A stretch of DNA of 32,051 nt from Taibaiella sp. (GTDB taxonomy: Bacteria > Bacteroidota > Bacteroidia > Chitinophagales > Chitinophagaceae): NCBI GenBank assembly GCA_021740995.1, contig JAIOYR010000044.1, forward strand, positions 1 through 32,051, given 5' to 3'. Position numbers and translations under genes: made by a program. How positions within the stretch are numbered: position 1 is the first letter of the stretch; each line of letters starts with the position of its first letter. Below the pieces are notes generated by a model. The model did no database searches. It saw only the letters and a list, made by a program, of their open reading frames with translations, and had not been told where the DNA came from. Of this stretch, positions 18,101-26,000 are shown piece by piece.

Positions 18101-18726
18101 CTGATGCATATCTACTGCAGTTTGCTACGGAAAAGTTAGTGTGGAAAAGGGTTGGATCAATCATGCGCTTCGCTTATTCTGATGAAGAGATGTACTGTCT
18201 GGATAGTACGTGTATTGCAACCGGTGAAAAGATAAAGTATCTTACTGCTATACTCAACTCTAAAGTTGGCTTATATCAGCTGGTGAAAACATCACCCCAA
18301 ACAGGTACCGGCGACCAAATAATAAGTGTGCAGGCGCTGGAACCACTATTGGTTCATTACCCTTCAGATGAAACTGAAGAAAAGTTCAATAGGCTTGTCG
18401 ATATTATTCTTTTCATCAGGAAGTCAAGCAGAAATCTCTTAGATGCCATAACGAACGAAGAACTATCGATGGAATTTGAGAAGATCGTTGACCAAATGGC
18501 TTTCGAATTATATTTTGAGGACCACATGAAAGAAATTGAGATAGACGTGTTGCAATTAGTGAGATTTAAGGACATTAAAGAGATTAAGGGCCAACAGGCT
18601 AAGAAAGACTTTGTGTTGAAACTATATTACGATCTGCAACAAAAGGATAATAAGATAAGAAACCGGATACTTGTTGCTGAAAACAGAAGCTGGATAATAA
18701 AACGCATAAACCAAACATTGAGCTAA
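15184..18726 (+). CDS. Eco57I/TaqI-like adenine-specific DNA methyltransferase with target-recognition domain (gene 2)
   Basis: 1180 residues. The N-terminal 180 residues are mixed alpha/beta (IALFDVEVAESINIERNRQGLRDI, HGAIVFYH) and could be a degenerate nuclease-like fold, but I see no clear D-E-x-K set. A helical linker leads to the N6-adenine methyltransferase core: ERGAFYTPKEIVQYM, motif I DPAIGSGAF (447-455) and motif IV NPPY (701-704). From about 880 the TaqI_C-like recognition domain is visible (FGIKTGFNEAYII, LARGRDINRYL, CLDSTCIATGEKIKYLTAILNS). SAM binding and target recognition are therefore in one chain, as in type IIG and BREX PglX proteins. It probably protects host DNA by m6A at a specific site. 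The start is 2 bases after gene 1 and the stop 3 bases before gene 3. The recognition part is markedly AT-rich. Confidence 0.9.
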   Translation: MNEKQLKDIFKGQFDFNKWRSVLEFVFGKIEVFARPQHVFDDSNKVKSGKQYGRIKLSDDKSIALFDVEVAESINIERNRQGLRDIAAKYIDQNITHGAIVFYHSKKQSNYRFSFIAKWSDIDLDSGELQKGETQKKRFTYLLGEQQSGATAAKRLLELANKKPSISMKDVTHAFSVEVLNKEFFKKYKEHYEKFWRYIDENSAYRKLFVDKNIDDQDLQKTIRDFAKKMLGRIVFLHFLQKKGWLGCPVLPTKKQNDEIWEDGENNFMCNLFEEYAHQDKFYSECLTELFYNTLNQPDRKNNVFSVTGTRVPYLNGGLFDNDQPGTEKMNFPKEYYGDLFDFFAQYNFTIDENSPDEQEVGIDPEMLGHIFENLLEENRERGAFYTPKEIVQYMCQESLVQYLHNHLPQDAEVDPFIRDQQVSRYLRVRENAIRLNALLDEVKVCDPAIGSGAFPIGILQEIYKAKLHIFPYLKTMENFDHGETKKKIIENSIYGVDLEHGAVEIARLRFWLALVVDEDKPHPLPNLDYKIMQGNSLLEKFEGVDLSVVGNSKNDLQIYEPAKDLFGNVIQSQLKMTFTRSETVEEIQNLIKKYFNERNPLKKADKKKQIEQKVHEHIDYNLELRENQLSRWINEAGDFDRVSRKDKSRLEEMKKEVITFEKKRRSLHRIQKTEEKPYFIWHLFFKDVFDNGGFDIVIGNPPYIQLQKLGKDTDILESEKFETFARNGDIFCLFYEQGFKILKSQGVLTFITSSKWMKGGYGKSLRKFLLKRNSLKLINLGPGIFQSATVDTNIYIGKNESSKNKATGLTLEGTFNSIALDESNFIALTSISEDAWIILDIEEAKINEAFTKKGKPLSSWDVKINFGIKTGFNEAYIISTQEKDELLNEHSGSSELIKPLARGRDINRYLVERSDQWIIIVKYGANKHLKRDYPAIYKHLLYYQEQLSARGQCTNRNGEGQHHWLELDNNPPDAYLLQFATEKLVWKRVGSIMRFAYSDEEMYCLDSTCIATGEKIKYLTAILNSKVGLYQLVKTSPQTGTGDQIISVQALEPLLVHYPSDETEEKFNRLVDIILFIRKSSRNLLDAITNEELSMEFEKIVDQMAFELYFEDHMKEIEIDVLQLVRFKDIKEIKGQQAKKDFVLKLYYDLQQKDNKIRNRILVAENRSWIIKRINQTLS

Positions 18727-18729
18727 ACC

Positions 18730-20316
18730 ATGAAAATAAAAGCCCTTCACATCAATAATTTTAAATTCTTTCCCAGGCAGGATCCTGATAGTCCGCTTCT
18801 AAGAATAAATGGTAAGAACCTCCTTATCTATGGTGAAAACGGAAGTGGTAAATCAACTATTTACTGGGCCTTGTATACGCTGCTGGAAAGTGCGTTTAAA
18901 GGCAGCAATGCAAAAGTTGAAAAGTATTTTGTAAGAGGCGAAAGCAGCCTTGTTAATATTTATGCTGGTAGAAATCCTAATGCGCATATAAAGGTTGTGT
19001 TAGATGATGCAGGTGCTACCGAGTATCTTGTGTCCGGAGTTGACGCGGAAATAACAACAATTAGAGCGAATGCAGCTATTCGGGAAAGCGGTATGGCATC
19101 TGATTTCATTAACTATAGAGTGTTATTCAGACTGCATCATGCAAAACATACAAGTGATAACAATCTTTTTGAGTGGTTTGAAGGTGACATTTTGCCCTAT
19201 ATTCGAACAAGTGGCGGAAACACTTTTTTAGAGTTGCTCGATGATATCCGCAAAGGACCACATAAAGTTCAGGATCTGTTAGGAAATGAAATCTATTCCA
19301 ACGCGTCAATGTTGAATGACCCAGATCCTGGAATGAGGCAAAATTATCGTTATTACAGCCAATGGGTAAAAAGAGTAGCCAGGTGGAAAAAGGAGCTAAG
19401 TAGATTTCTCGGATTAATCAATGTTAGAGCAAATGAAATACTTGACGTAGACTTCAAGCAAAAAATAGAACTTAAGATAGAATTGATAGCTCCCCAGTAC
19501 AATGTGTTAGCAAGCCCAATTGACCCTTTAAAGCCGCTTGATAATCTAAGATGGGTAGAGCCGGAAATACGAATCATCACCTCTAAATACGATGGCAAAA
19601 AAAATGTTGTGAAGAGGGCGCATTCTTTTTTGAATGAAGCGAAATGGACGGCAATTGGGCTGTCAATAAGATTGGCTATCTTGGAAGATACAGTTTATCG
19701 ACCTAACCCTGTTCAGCTTAAGTGCCTTATTCTAGATGATATGCTTTTAAGCTTAGATATGGGTAATCGTGATATCGTTCTAAACTTGCTTCTTGATCGA
19801 TATGTTCAAGACTACCAAATGATATTAATGACGCATGATAGATATTTCTTTGAGCTGGCGAAAGGCAAAATTAATGCAAGAAATGTGGGAAATAATTGGC
19901 TTAAATTGGAAATGTATGAAGATGTAAAAGGCGGCAAACCACAACCATTCATACTTGAATCAAAGACTAATCTGGAAAAAGCGGATTCATTTTTTAGGCA
20001 AAAGGAATTTGCAGCTGCAGCAAACTTCATGAGGAAAGCTACCGAGTGTTTTGTTAGCGAATTTTTGCCCAAACGTAACCAATACGACGGGAACTTTAAA
20101 CAGCTCGACTTAAGTAAGCTGATAAATAGATCTCGAGCTCTTGCAAGGGCTTCCGGATGGCCGGCTCAAATTATTTCAGACTTAGATTTAATGCGTACTA
20201 ACATTTTCAATCCTGGATCGCACTACGATGTCTATACCCCGGTTTTTCAAAATGATTTAAAAAGGGCTATTGAAACATTGAAAGATGTAGCAGTTCGTTC
20301 AGGAATTAATCTCTAA
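18730..20316 (+). CDS. SMC/RecF-like ABC ATPase with HEPN-like C-terminal extension (gene 3)
   Basis: 528 residues. The N-terminus MKIKALHINNFKFF plus Walker A GENGSGKST (35-43) is the SMC/RecF/AAA_23 pattern. The degenerate signature is in FLNEAKWTAIGLSIRLA (K305-S312), Walker B in LILDDMLLSLD (D336, D337) and the H-loop THD at 368-370. The coiled-coil arm is short, so this is not a structural SMC. After about residue 395 comes a helical module (ADSFFRQKEFAAAANFMRKATECFV...). It ends in R489-TNIFNPGSH498-YD, reminiscent of HEPN-like tails attached to defence ATPases, although the R-to-H spacing is longer than the usual HEPN RNase motif. It may sense DNA ends or control the nuclease; a toxic RNase role is possible but unproven. 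It is the last gene of the operon. Confidence 0.85.
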   Translation: MKIKALHINNFKFFPRQDPDSPLLRINGKNLLIYGENGSGKSTIYWALYTLLESAFKGSNAKVEKYFVRGESSLVNIYAGRNPNAHIKVVLDDAGATEYLVSGVDAEITTIRANAAIRESGMASDFINYRVLFRLHHAKHTSDNNLFEWFEGDILPYIRTSGGNTFLELLDDIRKGPHKVQDLLGNEIYSNASMLNDPDPGMRQNYRYYSQWVKRVARWKKELSRFLGLINVRANEILDVDFKQKIELKIELIAPQYNVLASPIDPLKPLDNLRWVEPEIRIITSKYDGKKNVVKRAHSFLNEAKWTAIGLSIRLAILEDTVYRPNPVQLKCLILDDMLLSLDMGNRDIVLNLLLDRYVQDYQMILMTHDRYFFELAKGKINARNVGNNWLKLEMYEDVKGGKPQPFILESKTNLEKADSFFRQKEFAAAANFMRKATECFVSEFLPKRNQYDGNFKQLDLSKLINRSRALARASGWPAQIISDLDLMRTNIFNPGSHYDVYTPVFQNDLKRAIETLKDVAVRSGINL

Positions 20317-20806
20317 TTACCGCGGAAAAGATGGAAAATATACAGTACATAATGATTACGAAGTTGAAGGGGAACTGGGATAAATTCTGGACTCTCGTTC
20401 ATAACGCCCAAAGTACCCTGTGTGGCACTAGTCTTTTGGACCTGCGACTCCCCTATCAAAAAACCCTCCAAAAAAATTCTTTCCCGACCTACCCTTTTCG
20501 GCATGAATTTTGTGGCATTATACAGTACGTTTTGGCACAGCGCTATTCTTTTCGCAGAGCGTCAGGCAGAAACAGTTTTTTTCTTAAAAGTCGGACGTGT
20601 CCGCCGAAGCGATAGCGAAGGAGGAAATTTCCCTCATAACCCTTACTGGTATTGGCATACAGCCTGCTTCCGGTTTTCGCAAAGTCGGCAAAAGTCGGAA
20701 ATAAAACAGTAAAAATGTGAAACTCCGCCTACAGTCAAAGTGCTAAAAAATACTGCCAGCGGTGTCACAGATGCTAAGAAGTGACAACTTTTTAGCGCGT
20801 CACAAA

Positions 20807-20914
20807 TTGCGCATTTTGGGCAGAGTGCGCAACTTTTGCGCAAGAATAAACAGACAACTCATTGATTATCAACATAAACATGAGCAATAAAATTTTCCCG
20901 GCAAAATTGCGCAA
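20807..20914. repeat. Cluster of TTGCGCAA palindromes
   Basis: Perfect 8-base palindromes TTGCGCAA at 20836-20843 and 20907-20914, plus seven-base matches TTGCGCA at 20807-20813 and TGCGCAA at 20826-20832. Four copies within 108 bases suggest binding sites or a repeated element rather than chance. The nearest gene is the thioesterase, read away from this site. Confidence 0.6.
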
Positions 20915-20952
20915 CTTTCACCCACAACCCATGTAACCTGCCAACTGTCAAT

Positions 20953-21012
20953 TATATAAACTATAAACTATAAACTGTTAACTATAAACTGTTAACTGCC
21001 AACTGTAAACTC
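20953..21012. repeat. Imperfect tandem repeat of TAAACTATAAACTGTTAAC units
   Basis: About 60 bases made of near-identical 6-7-base words (ATAAACT, GTTAACT, GTAAACT) directly downstream of the thioesterase stop. In kind it resembles the TTTTAACC block at 10320-10680. Confidence 0.75.
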
Positions 21013-21021
21013 TGCCAACCC

Positions 21022-21435
21022 CTACCTTCCCTCTATCTGCTCCACAGCTTTCTTAAACGCATCAGATATGGGTGTTTTTTCGTTTTTCTTAAAGTCGAAG
21101 TTCACTATTACATCATTGGCCTCGGCAGCTACCTCGCCGGCAGCATTCAGTATGCGGTGGTGCAGGCCAAAGCTGGTGGTTTTTATAAATTCTATACGGG
21201 CTTCAACCACAATATTGCCGGGGAAGTGCAGCGGTTTCAGAAACCGGCAGCCGGTAGATAGCAATATGGGTCCCACGCCGGTTTCGCCAAAAGAGTCTGC
21301 TATGCCTGTAAGCTCCCAGTAGTGCACCCGCGATGCCTGTATGAATTTGAAATAAGATACATTGTTGATGTGACCAAACAAGTCCATCTCGCTCCAGTCG
21401 AGCCTTAGCGGTAGTTTTACAGGGAAGTGGTGCAT
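21022..21435 (-). CDS. Acyl-CoA thioesterase, 4HBT/YbgC-like hotdog fold
   Basis: 137 residues, normal for a single hotdog domain. The catalytic region WSEMDLFGHINNVSYFKFIQASR has D18 followed by GHINN, as in the 4-hydroxybenzoyl-CoA thioesterase/YbgC family. The central strand segment FLKPLHFPGNIVVEARIEFIKTTSFGLHHRI is also typical. It probably hydrolyses a short or medium acyl-CoA in the cytoplasm; the substrate is not predictable. It starts at the ATG at 21435, divergent from the peroxiredoxin gene. No recognisable terminator follows its stop, only simple repeats. Confidence 0.88.
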   Translation of the reverse strand: MHHFPVKLPLRLDWSEMDLFGHINNVSYFKFIQASRVHYWELTGIADSFGETGVGPILLSTGCRFLKPLHFPGNIVVEARIEFIKTTSFGLHHRILNAAGEVAAEANDVIVNFDFKKNEKTPISDAFKKAVEQIEGR

Positions 21436-21535
21436 GCGTCAGTTTTTGAGGGTAAATGATACCCACGCAAAAATACAATACCCATCATTAGTATATCGAA
21501 CTCATACTATTCAATTGCAAAAAATCAACCTAAGA

Positions 21536-21667
21536 ATCTTTGTGTCCTTATGATTACAACTAATTATAATAACCCATTTTTTCAGCACACTCCCTTTGTG
21601 ACCCTCGTGTCCTTAGTGGTGAATCCCTTTGCGTCTCCGCGCCTCCGCGGTTAAACCTTTTTTTTAG
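21536..21667. repeat. Degenerate CTTTGTGTCCTT / CTTTGCGTCTCCGCG interspersed repeat
   Basis: Between the thioesterase and peroxiredoxin genes the sequence reads CTTTGTGTCCTTATGATT, then CTTTGTGACCCTCGTGTCCTTAGTGGTGAA, then CTTTGCGTCTCCGCGCCTCCGCGGTTAAA. It is made of variants of a 10-12-base word. From memory, very similar strings occur between genes in many unrelated bacterial genomes. It is non-coding and lies upstream of the peroxiredoxin promoter. Confidence 0.6.
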
Positions 21668-21688
21668 CGTCTTGTCATGCATACAGTC

Positions 21689-21696
21689 TAAATTTG
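21689..21696 (+). promoter_or_regulatory. -7 box TAAATTTG for the peroxiredoxin gene
   Basis: TAAATTTG matches TAnnTTTG exactly and lies 31 bases before the TTG start at 21728. A TTG at 21672-21674 is a possible -33 element, with 14 rather than 19 intervening bases. Confidence 0.5.
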
Positions 21697-21727
21697 CACC
21701 ATTCCATAACACCACATACCACTCATA

Positions 21728-22186
21728 TTGTTACAGCCAGCAGATAAAGCACCCGCCTTCAAGGCCACCGATCAGGATGGCAAGGCTCATTCATTAGCCG
21801 CCTACAAGGGGCAGAAAGTAGCCCTCTACTTTTACCCGCAAGACGATACCGAAACCTGCACCAAGCAGGCCTGCGGCCTCCGCGACAACTATGCACTGCT
21901 GCAGCAGAAGGGCATAGTGCTGCTGGGCGTGAGCCCCGATGACGAGAAGAAACACAAGAAGTTTGAGACCAAGTATTCGCTACCCTTCCCCCTGCTGGTT
22001 GATACCGACCTTGCTCTTGCCAAGGCTTATGGCGTATGGGCCTGGAAGAAATTTATGGGTAGAGAGTACTGGGGCATACTGCGCACTACCTTCCTTATAA
22101 ACGAGAAAGGCAAAATAGAACATGTAATAGAAAAGGTAATCAGCAAAACCCATGCACAGCAGATACTGGATACCTGGGGTTTATAA
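21728..22186 (+). CDS. bcp: Thioredoxin-dependent peroxiredoxin, BCP/PrxQ type
   Basis: 152 residues, the usual BCP length. No ATG is available near the N-terminus; TTG at 21728 begins the conserved PADKAPAFKATDQDGK and is the best start. The peroxidatic Cys is C44 and the resolving Cys C49 in DDTETCTKQACGLRD, the CxxxxC arrangement of the PrxQ/BCP class. GVSPDD, FPLLVD and RTTFLINEKGKIEHVI are also typical. It detoxifies peroxides in the cytoplasm using thioredoxin. It is separated from ruvA by 272 bases and has its own -7 box. Confidence 0.94.
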   Translation: MLQPADKAPAFKATDQDGKAHSLAAYKGQKVALYFYPQDDTETCTKQACGLRDNYALLQQKGIVLLGVSPDDEKKHKKFETKYSLPFPLLVDTDLALAKAYGVWAWKKFMGREYWGILRTTFLINEKGKIEHVIEKVISKTHAQQILDTWGL

Positions 22187-22458
22187 ATAGTAGTCAAGTT
22201 TGTATATTATCATTTTAGTTGCATTAACTGCAAAAGGAACTGAGCCATCCACATTGCCAATATTTTTATAATAACTTACTGCCCTCTGAAATGGTAACTC
22301 ATATTATTTTCGTACCTTTCGGGCGGTATGAGCAATCATACCCTTTTTTGTCTGTATAGGTGTGTGAATGGTGTCAAAAAGCACTATTTTCAAACCAATT
22401 GCAGCTCAAAACAGTACCTCTTGTACCAGTAACGAACGAATATAAAATATTAAATAGA

Positions 22459-23037
22459 ATGTTTGCTTTTTTAGAAGGCGGCCTGGCGTATAAGTCGCCA
22501 TCGCTGCTCTATATGGATGTGCATGGAGTAGGATACGAACTCAACATCACCCTGCAGACCTATGCCAAAATCCAACATTTGGAAAGTTGCCGCCTGTACA
22601 TTCATCTGCAGGTGCGCGAAGATGCATGGGTATTGTATGGCTTTGCCGATGAAGAAGAGCGGGTTACCTTCCGCCAGTTGCTCAATATAAGCGGGGTAGG
22701 GGCAGCCACAGCCCGCATCATACTCTCCTCGCTCACCACCGACGAGCTGGAGCGGGCAGTATCGGGTGAGGACAGCAAAACCCTGGAGCGGGTAAAGGGA
22801 ATAGGTGGAAAAACAGCCCAGCGCATCATATTAGAACTAAAAGGCAAGCTGCAGAAAAGGCAAAATACGTCCTCTATATCGCCGGCGATACACAATACTA
22901 CACAGGAAGATGCGTTAATAGCATTAGTCAATCTCGGCATCAATCGGGGCGTTGCGGACAGTGCCATAAACAAAATAAGCAATATATCATCCCTGACGGT
23001 CGAAGAAATCATAAAACAAGCGCTACGGGCATTGTAA
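22459..23037 (+). CDS. ruvA: Holliday junction branch migration protein RuvA
   Basis: 192 residues from the ATG at 22459 (MFAFLEGGLAYKSPSLLYMDVHGVGYE, the standard OB-fold start). The frame is open 33 codons further upstream, but that stretch lacks homology to RuvA. Helix-hairpin-helix motifs are LLNISGVGAATARIIL and LERVKGIGGKTAQRII, followed by a flexible linker (QKRQNTSSISPAIHN) and the C-terminal RuvB-binding domain (DALIALVNLG...VEEIIKQALRAL). It tetramerises on four-way junctions and recruits RuvB, which is not in this window. A weak promoter-like TACCTTTC lies at 22313-22320. sprA starts 20 bases after the stop, so the two are probably co-transcribed. Confidence 0.96.
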   Translation: MFAFLEGGLAYKSPSLLYMDVHGVGYELNITLQTYAKIQHLESCRLYIHLQVREDAWVLYGFADEEERVTFRQLLNISGVGAATARIILSSLTTDELERAVSGEDSKTLERVKGIGGKTAQRIILELKGKLQKRQNTSSISPAIHNTTQEDALIALVNLGINRGVADSAINKISNISSLTVEEIIKQALRAL

Positions 23038-23057
23038 AAATCGCAAATTAATAACAC

Positions 23058-26000
23058 TTGAAGGGGCAGGGTAATTTTGGATATAAGTTTTTGCTGTTTA
23101 TAGCGTTGGTGGTGGCTATTGCCAACGCCACCGCACGCGGCTACCGTCCATTTTTCAGTGCCTTCACCCCCGACGAAGAAGACACCACTGCAGCCAAAGA
23201 CAGCACTGCAAAATCCGATTCGGCACGCATGCTGCGCTTCCCTATCCACGACAAGACCGGCAACCCGCTCACCGACCAGAGCAACCCTAAGAGCATAGAC
23301 CTTGAAGACCCCAAAAACGTACAGAAAACATTTGAGTACGATGCAGATTCTAACAGGTATTACTACACCTCCAAGATAGGCAACGAATACCTGCGCAACC
23401 CTACTTACCTCACGCTGGATGAGTACATGCAGTACAAAGCGCGTGAAGATGAAAATGCCTACTTCCAGCGCCGTTTTGATGGGCTTATGCTCTTCAACAA
23501 GACACCCGAGCTGCCACAGATGTACAAAGAGGGCCTGTTTGACCGTATATTTGGTAGCAGCACCATACAGGTAAAACCTCAGGGCAATGTAGATGTGACC
23601 TTTGGCGGCAACTGGCAGAATATCAAAAATCCTACTTTGCCCATACGCGCACAGAAGTATGGCATATTCGATTTTGATATGCAGATGAATATAAACCTGC
23701 TGGCTACCGTAGGCGATAAGCTGAAACTAAATATCAGCAACAACACCAAGGCTACCTTCGACTATCAGAACATACAGAAGCTGGACTACAACGGTAAGGA
23801 AGATGAAATGTTGAAAAAGGTAGAGGCGGGTAATGTTAGTTTCCCGCTCAAGAGCAGCCTTATCAACGGTGTGCAGTCGTTGTTTGGTCTCAAGACACAG
23901 CTTCAGTTTGGTAAGCTGTGGGTGACAGGGGTAGTATCTCAGCAGAAGTCGCAGCGCAAAAGCCTGACCATACAGGGCGGCTCACAGGCACAGCAAATAG
24001 CCATAAAGGCCAACAACTACGAAGAGAACCGCAACTTCCTGCTGGCACAGTACTTCCATCGCAACTATAACAAAGCACTGAAAGACTACCCGGTTATCAA
24101 TTCACTTGTTACCATCAACAAGGTAGAAGTGTGGATAACCAACCGTACGGGTGCAGTGTCCGGCGTGCGCGATATCCTCTGTCTGATGGACTTAGGTGAA
24201 TCAGATCCCTATCTGCCTTTTCTGAGCAATCCATCAAGCGGCATACGCAATGGCTTGCCGGACAACCGTACCAACAGGCTGTATAGCCAGCTGCAGATAA
24301 ACCCTAACGGCAGACAACAGAAGTCGGCTACCAATGCTGCTGTGGCTCTGGGGCTTACACAAGGGCAGGATTTCGAGCGTACCACTGCCCGCCAGTTGTC
24401 ACCTACAGAGTTCACATTCAACCCTCAATTGGGTTATATAATGCTGAACACGCAGATGAACCCCGACGATGTGCTGGGTGTGGCATACCGCTACACCTAT
24501 CGTGGTCAGGTATACCAGGTGGGTGAGTTTGCCGCCGACCTGCCACCAGACTCTACCAACCCAAAGGTGCTGTTTCTGAAATTGCTGAAAGGTACTGCAC
24601 CCCGCACGCGGCTACCTGTATGGCGGCTGATGATGAAGAACGTGTACGCGCTTGGTGGCTTTGGGGTCTCCAAAGACCAGTTCATGCTCAACATCCTCTA
24701 TCAGGACCCGGGGGGAGGCGAAAAAAGGTATATGCCCGAGGGTCCACTGGGTGGCACTCCGTTCATCAGCCTGCTGAATCTGGATCACCTGAATGCACAA
24801 AATGAGCCTCAGCCCGATGGTATTTTTGACTTTGCAGAAGGTATTACTATCAATACACAACAGGGCAAAATCATATTCCCGGTACTGGAGCCCTTTGGCA
24901 GCGACCTGCTGAAGGCAGTAGAGAATGAACCAGTGCTGCAACGCAGATACATCTATCAGGTACTGTATGACTCTACCAAGTTTATAGCGCAGCAATATCA
25001 GCAAAATGACCGCTACATCATGCGGGGTACTTACAAGTCGTCATCGTCGTCAGATATATTTCTGGGTGGGTTCAATATCCCGCCGGGTTCTGTGTCGGTA
25101 AGTGCAGGTGGTACCAGGCTGGTAGAGAATCAGGACTACTCCATAGAGTATGGTCTGGGCCGAATAAAAATACTCAATACCGGTATCCTCAATTCGGGTG
25201 TGCCTATCAATATACAGTACGAAGACAATGCCACATTCGGTTTTCAGCAGCAGAACTTCATGGCTATGCGTCTGGACTATTATGAAAATAAAAACCTTAC
25301 AATAGGTGGTACTATCATGAGGCTCAAGGAGCGTCCGTTTACCCAGAAAGTAACCTTTGGCGATGATCCTATACAGAACACCGTGCTGGGCCTCGATGTC
25401 AATTATCAGAAAGAAGTACCGGCTATTACACGCCTGGTAGATAAGCTGCCGGTTTACTCATCTACCGCGCCATCGTTTCTTAATACCAATGTAGAAGTAG
25501 CAGGCCTGCTTCCCGGTCACCCAAAACAGATAAATGCACTTGACCCCGAAGGCGCTGTCTATATCGATGACTTTGAGGGAACCAGCAGTGTATTCGACCT
25601 CAAGTTTCCGGCTCAGGCATGGTCGTTGGCATCTACCCCTTTTGGTGCGGTAAATAGGAACGGTCAAACGCTGTTTCCTGAAGCCTCACTGTCAAACAAC
25701 ACGCAGTATGGCATGAACCGCGCCCGGCTGGCATGGTATATGCTGGAGCCCACCCTTGTAAACCCCGGATCTACAGTACCTGGGTATATCATGAACGATT
25801 CCAACCAGCACTATATCAGACTGGTTGCAACTAATCAACTTTTTCCTAACAGGACAAATCCAATTGGTGCAGGTTCTACCAATACTTTTGACCTTGGTTT
25901 TTATCCTAAAGACCGCGGGCCATACAACTTTGATGTAACAAACATAGACCCTAACGATGGCAAACTGCTGAACCCTGAAAGAAGATGGGGTGGCATTTCG

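Larger units (their letters stand above)
20317..21021. other. Non-coding right flank of the defence island, rich in short repeats
   Basis: 705 bases with no convincing gene; the two plus-strand frames here (20331-20615 and 20422-20712) have biased, non-protein-like translations. It contains AAAGTCGG three times (about 20588-20700) and a hairpin-like CCGCCGAAGC/GCGAAGGAGG at 20600-20625. TGTCAC/GTGACA is an inverted pair (20763-20786). There are also several TTGCGCAA palindromes and a tandem TAAACTGTTAAC tract at the right end. No integrase, tRNA or clear direct repeat to mark an attachment site was found. Confidence 0.6.

Noticed and set aside
20331-20712. Two overlapping plus-strand frames after the defence operon
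   Set aside because: Short, no homology recognised, biased composition, covering repeat words and a palindrome; no promoter.
11528-21021. Search for an integrase, transposase, tRNA or attachment repeats bounding the island
   Set aside because: None seen by eye; mobility is therefore only inferred from composition and flanking palindromes.
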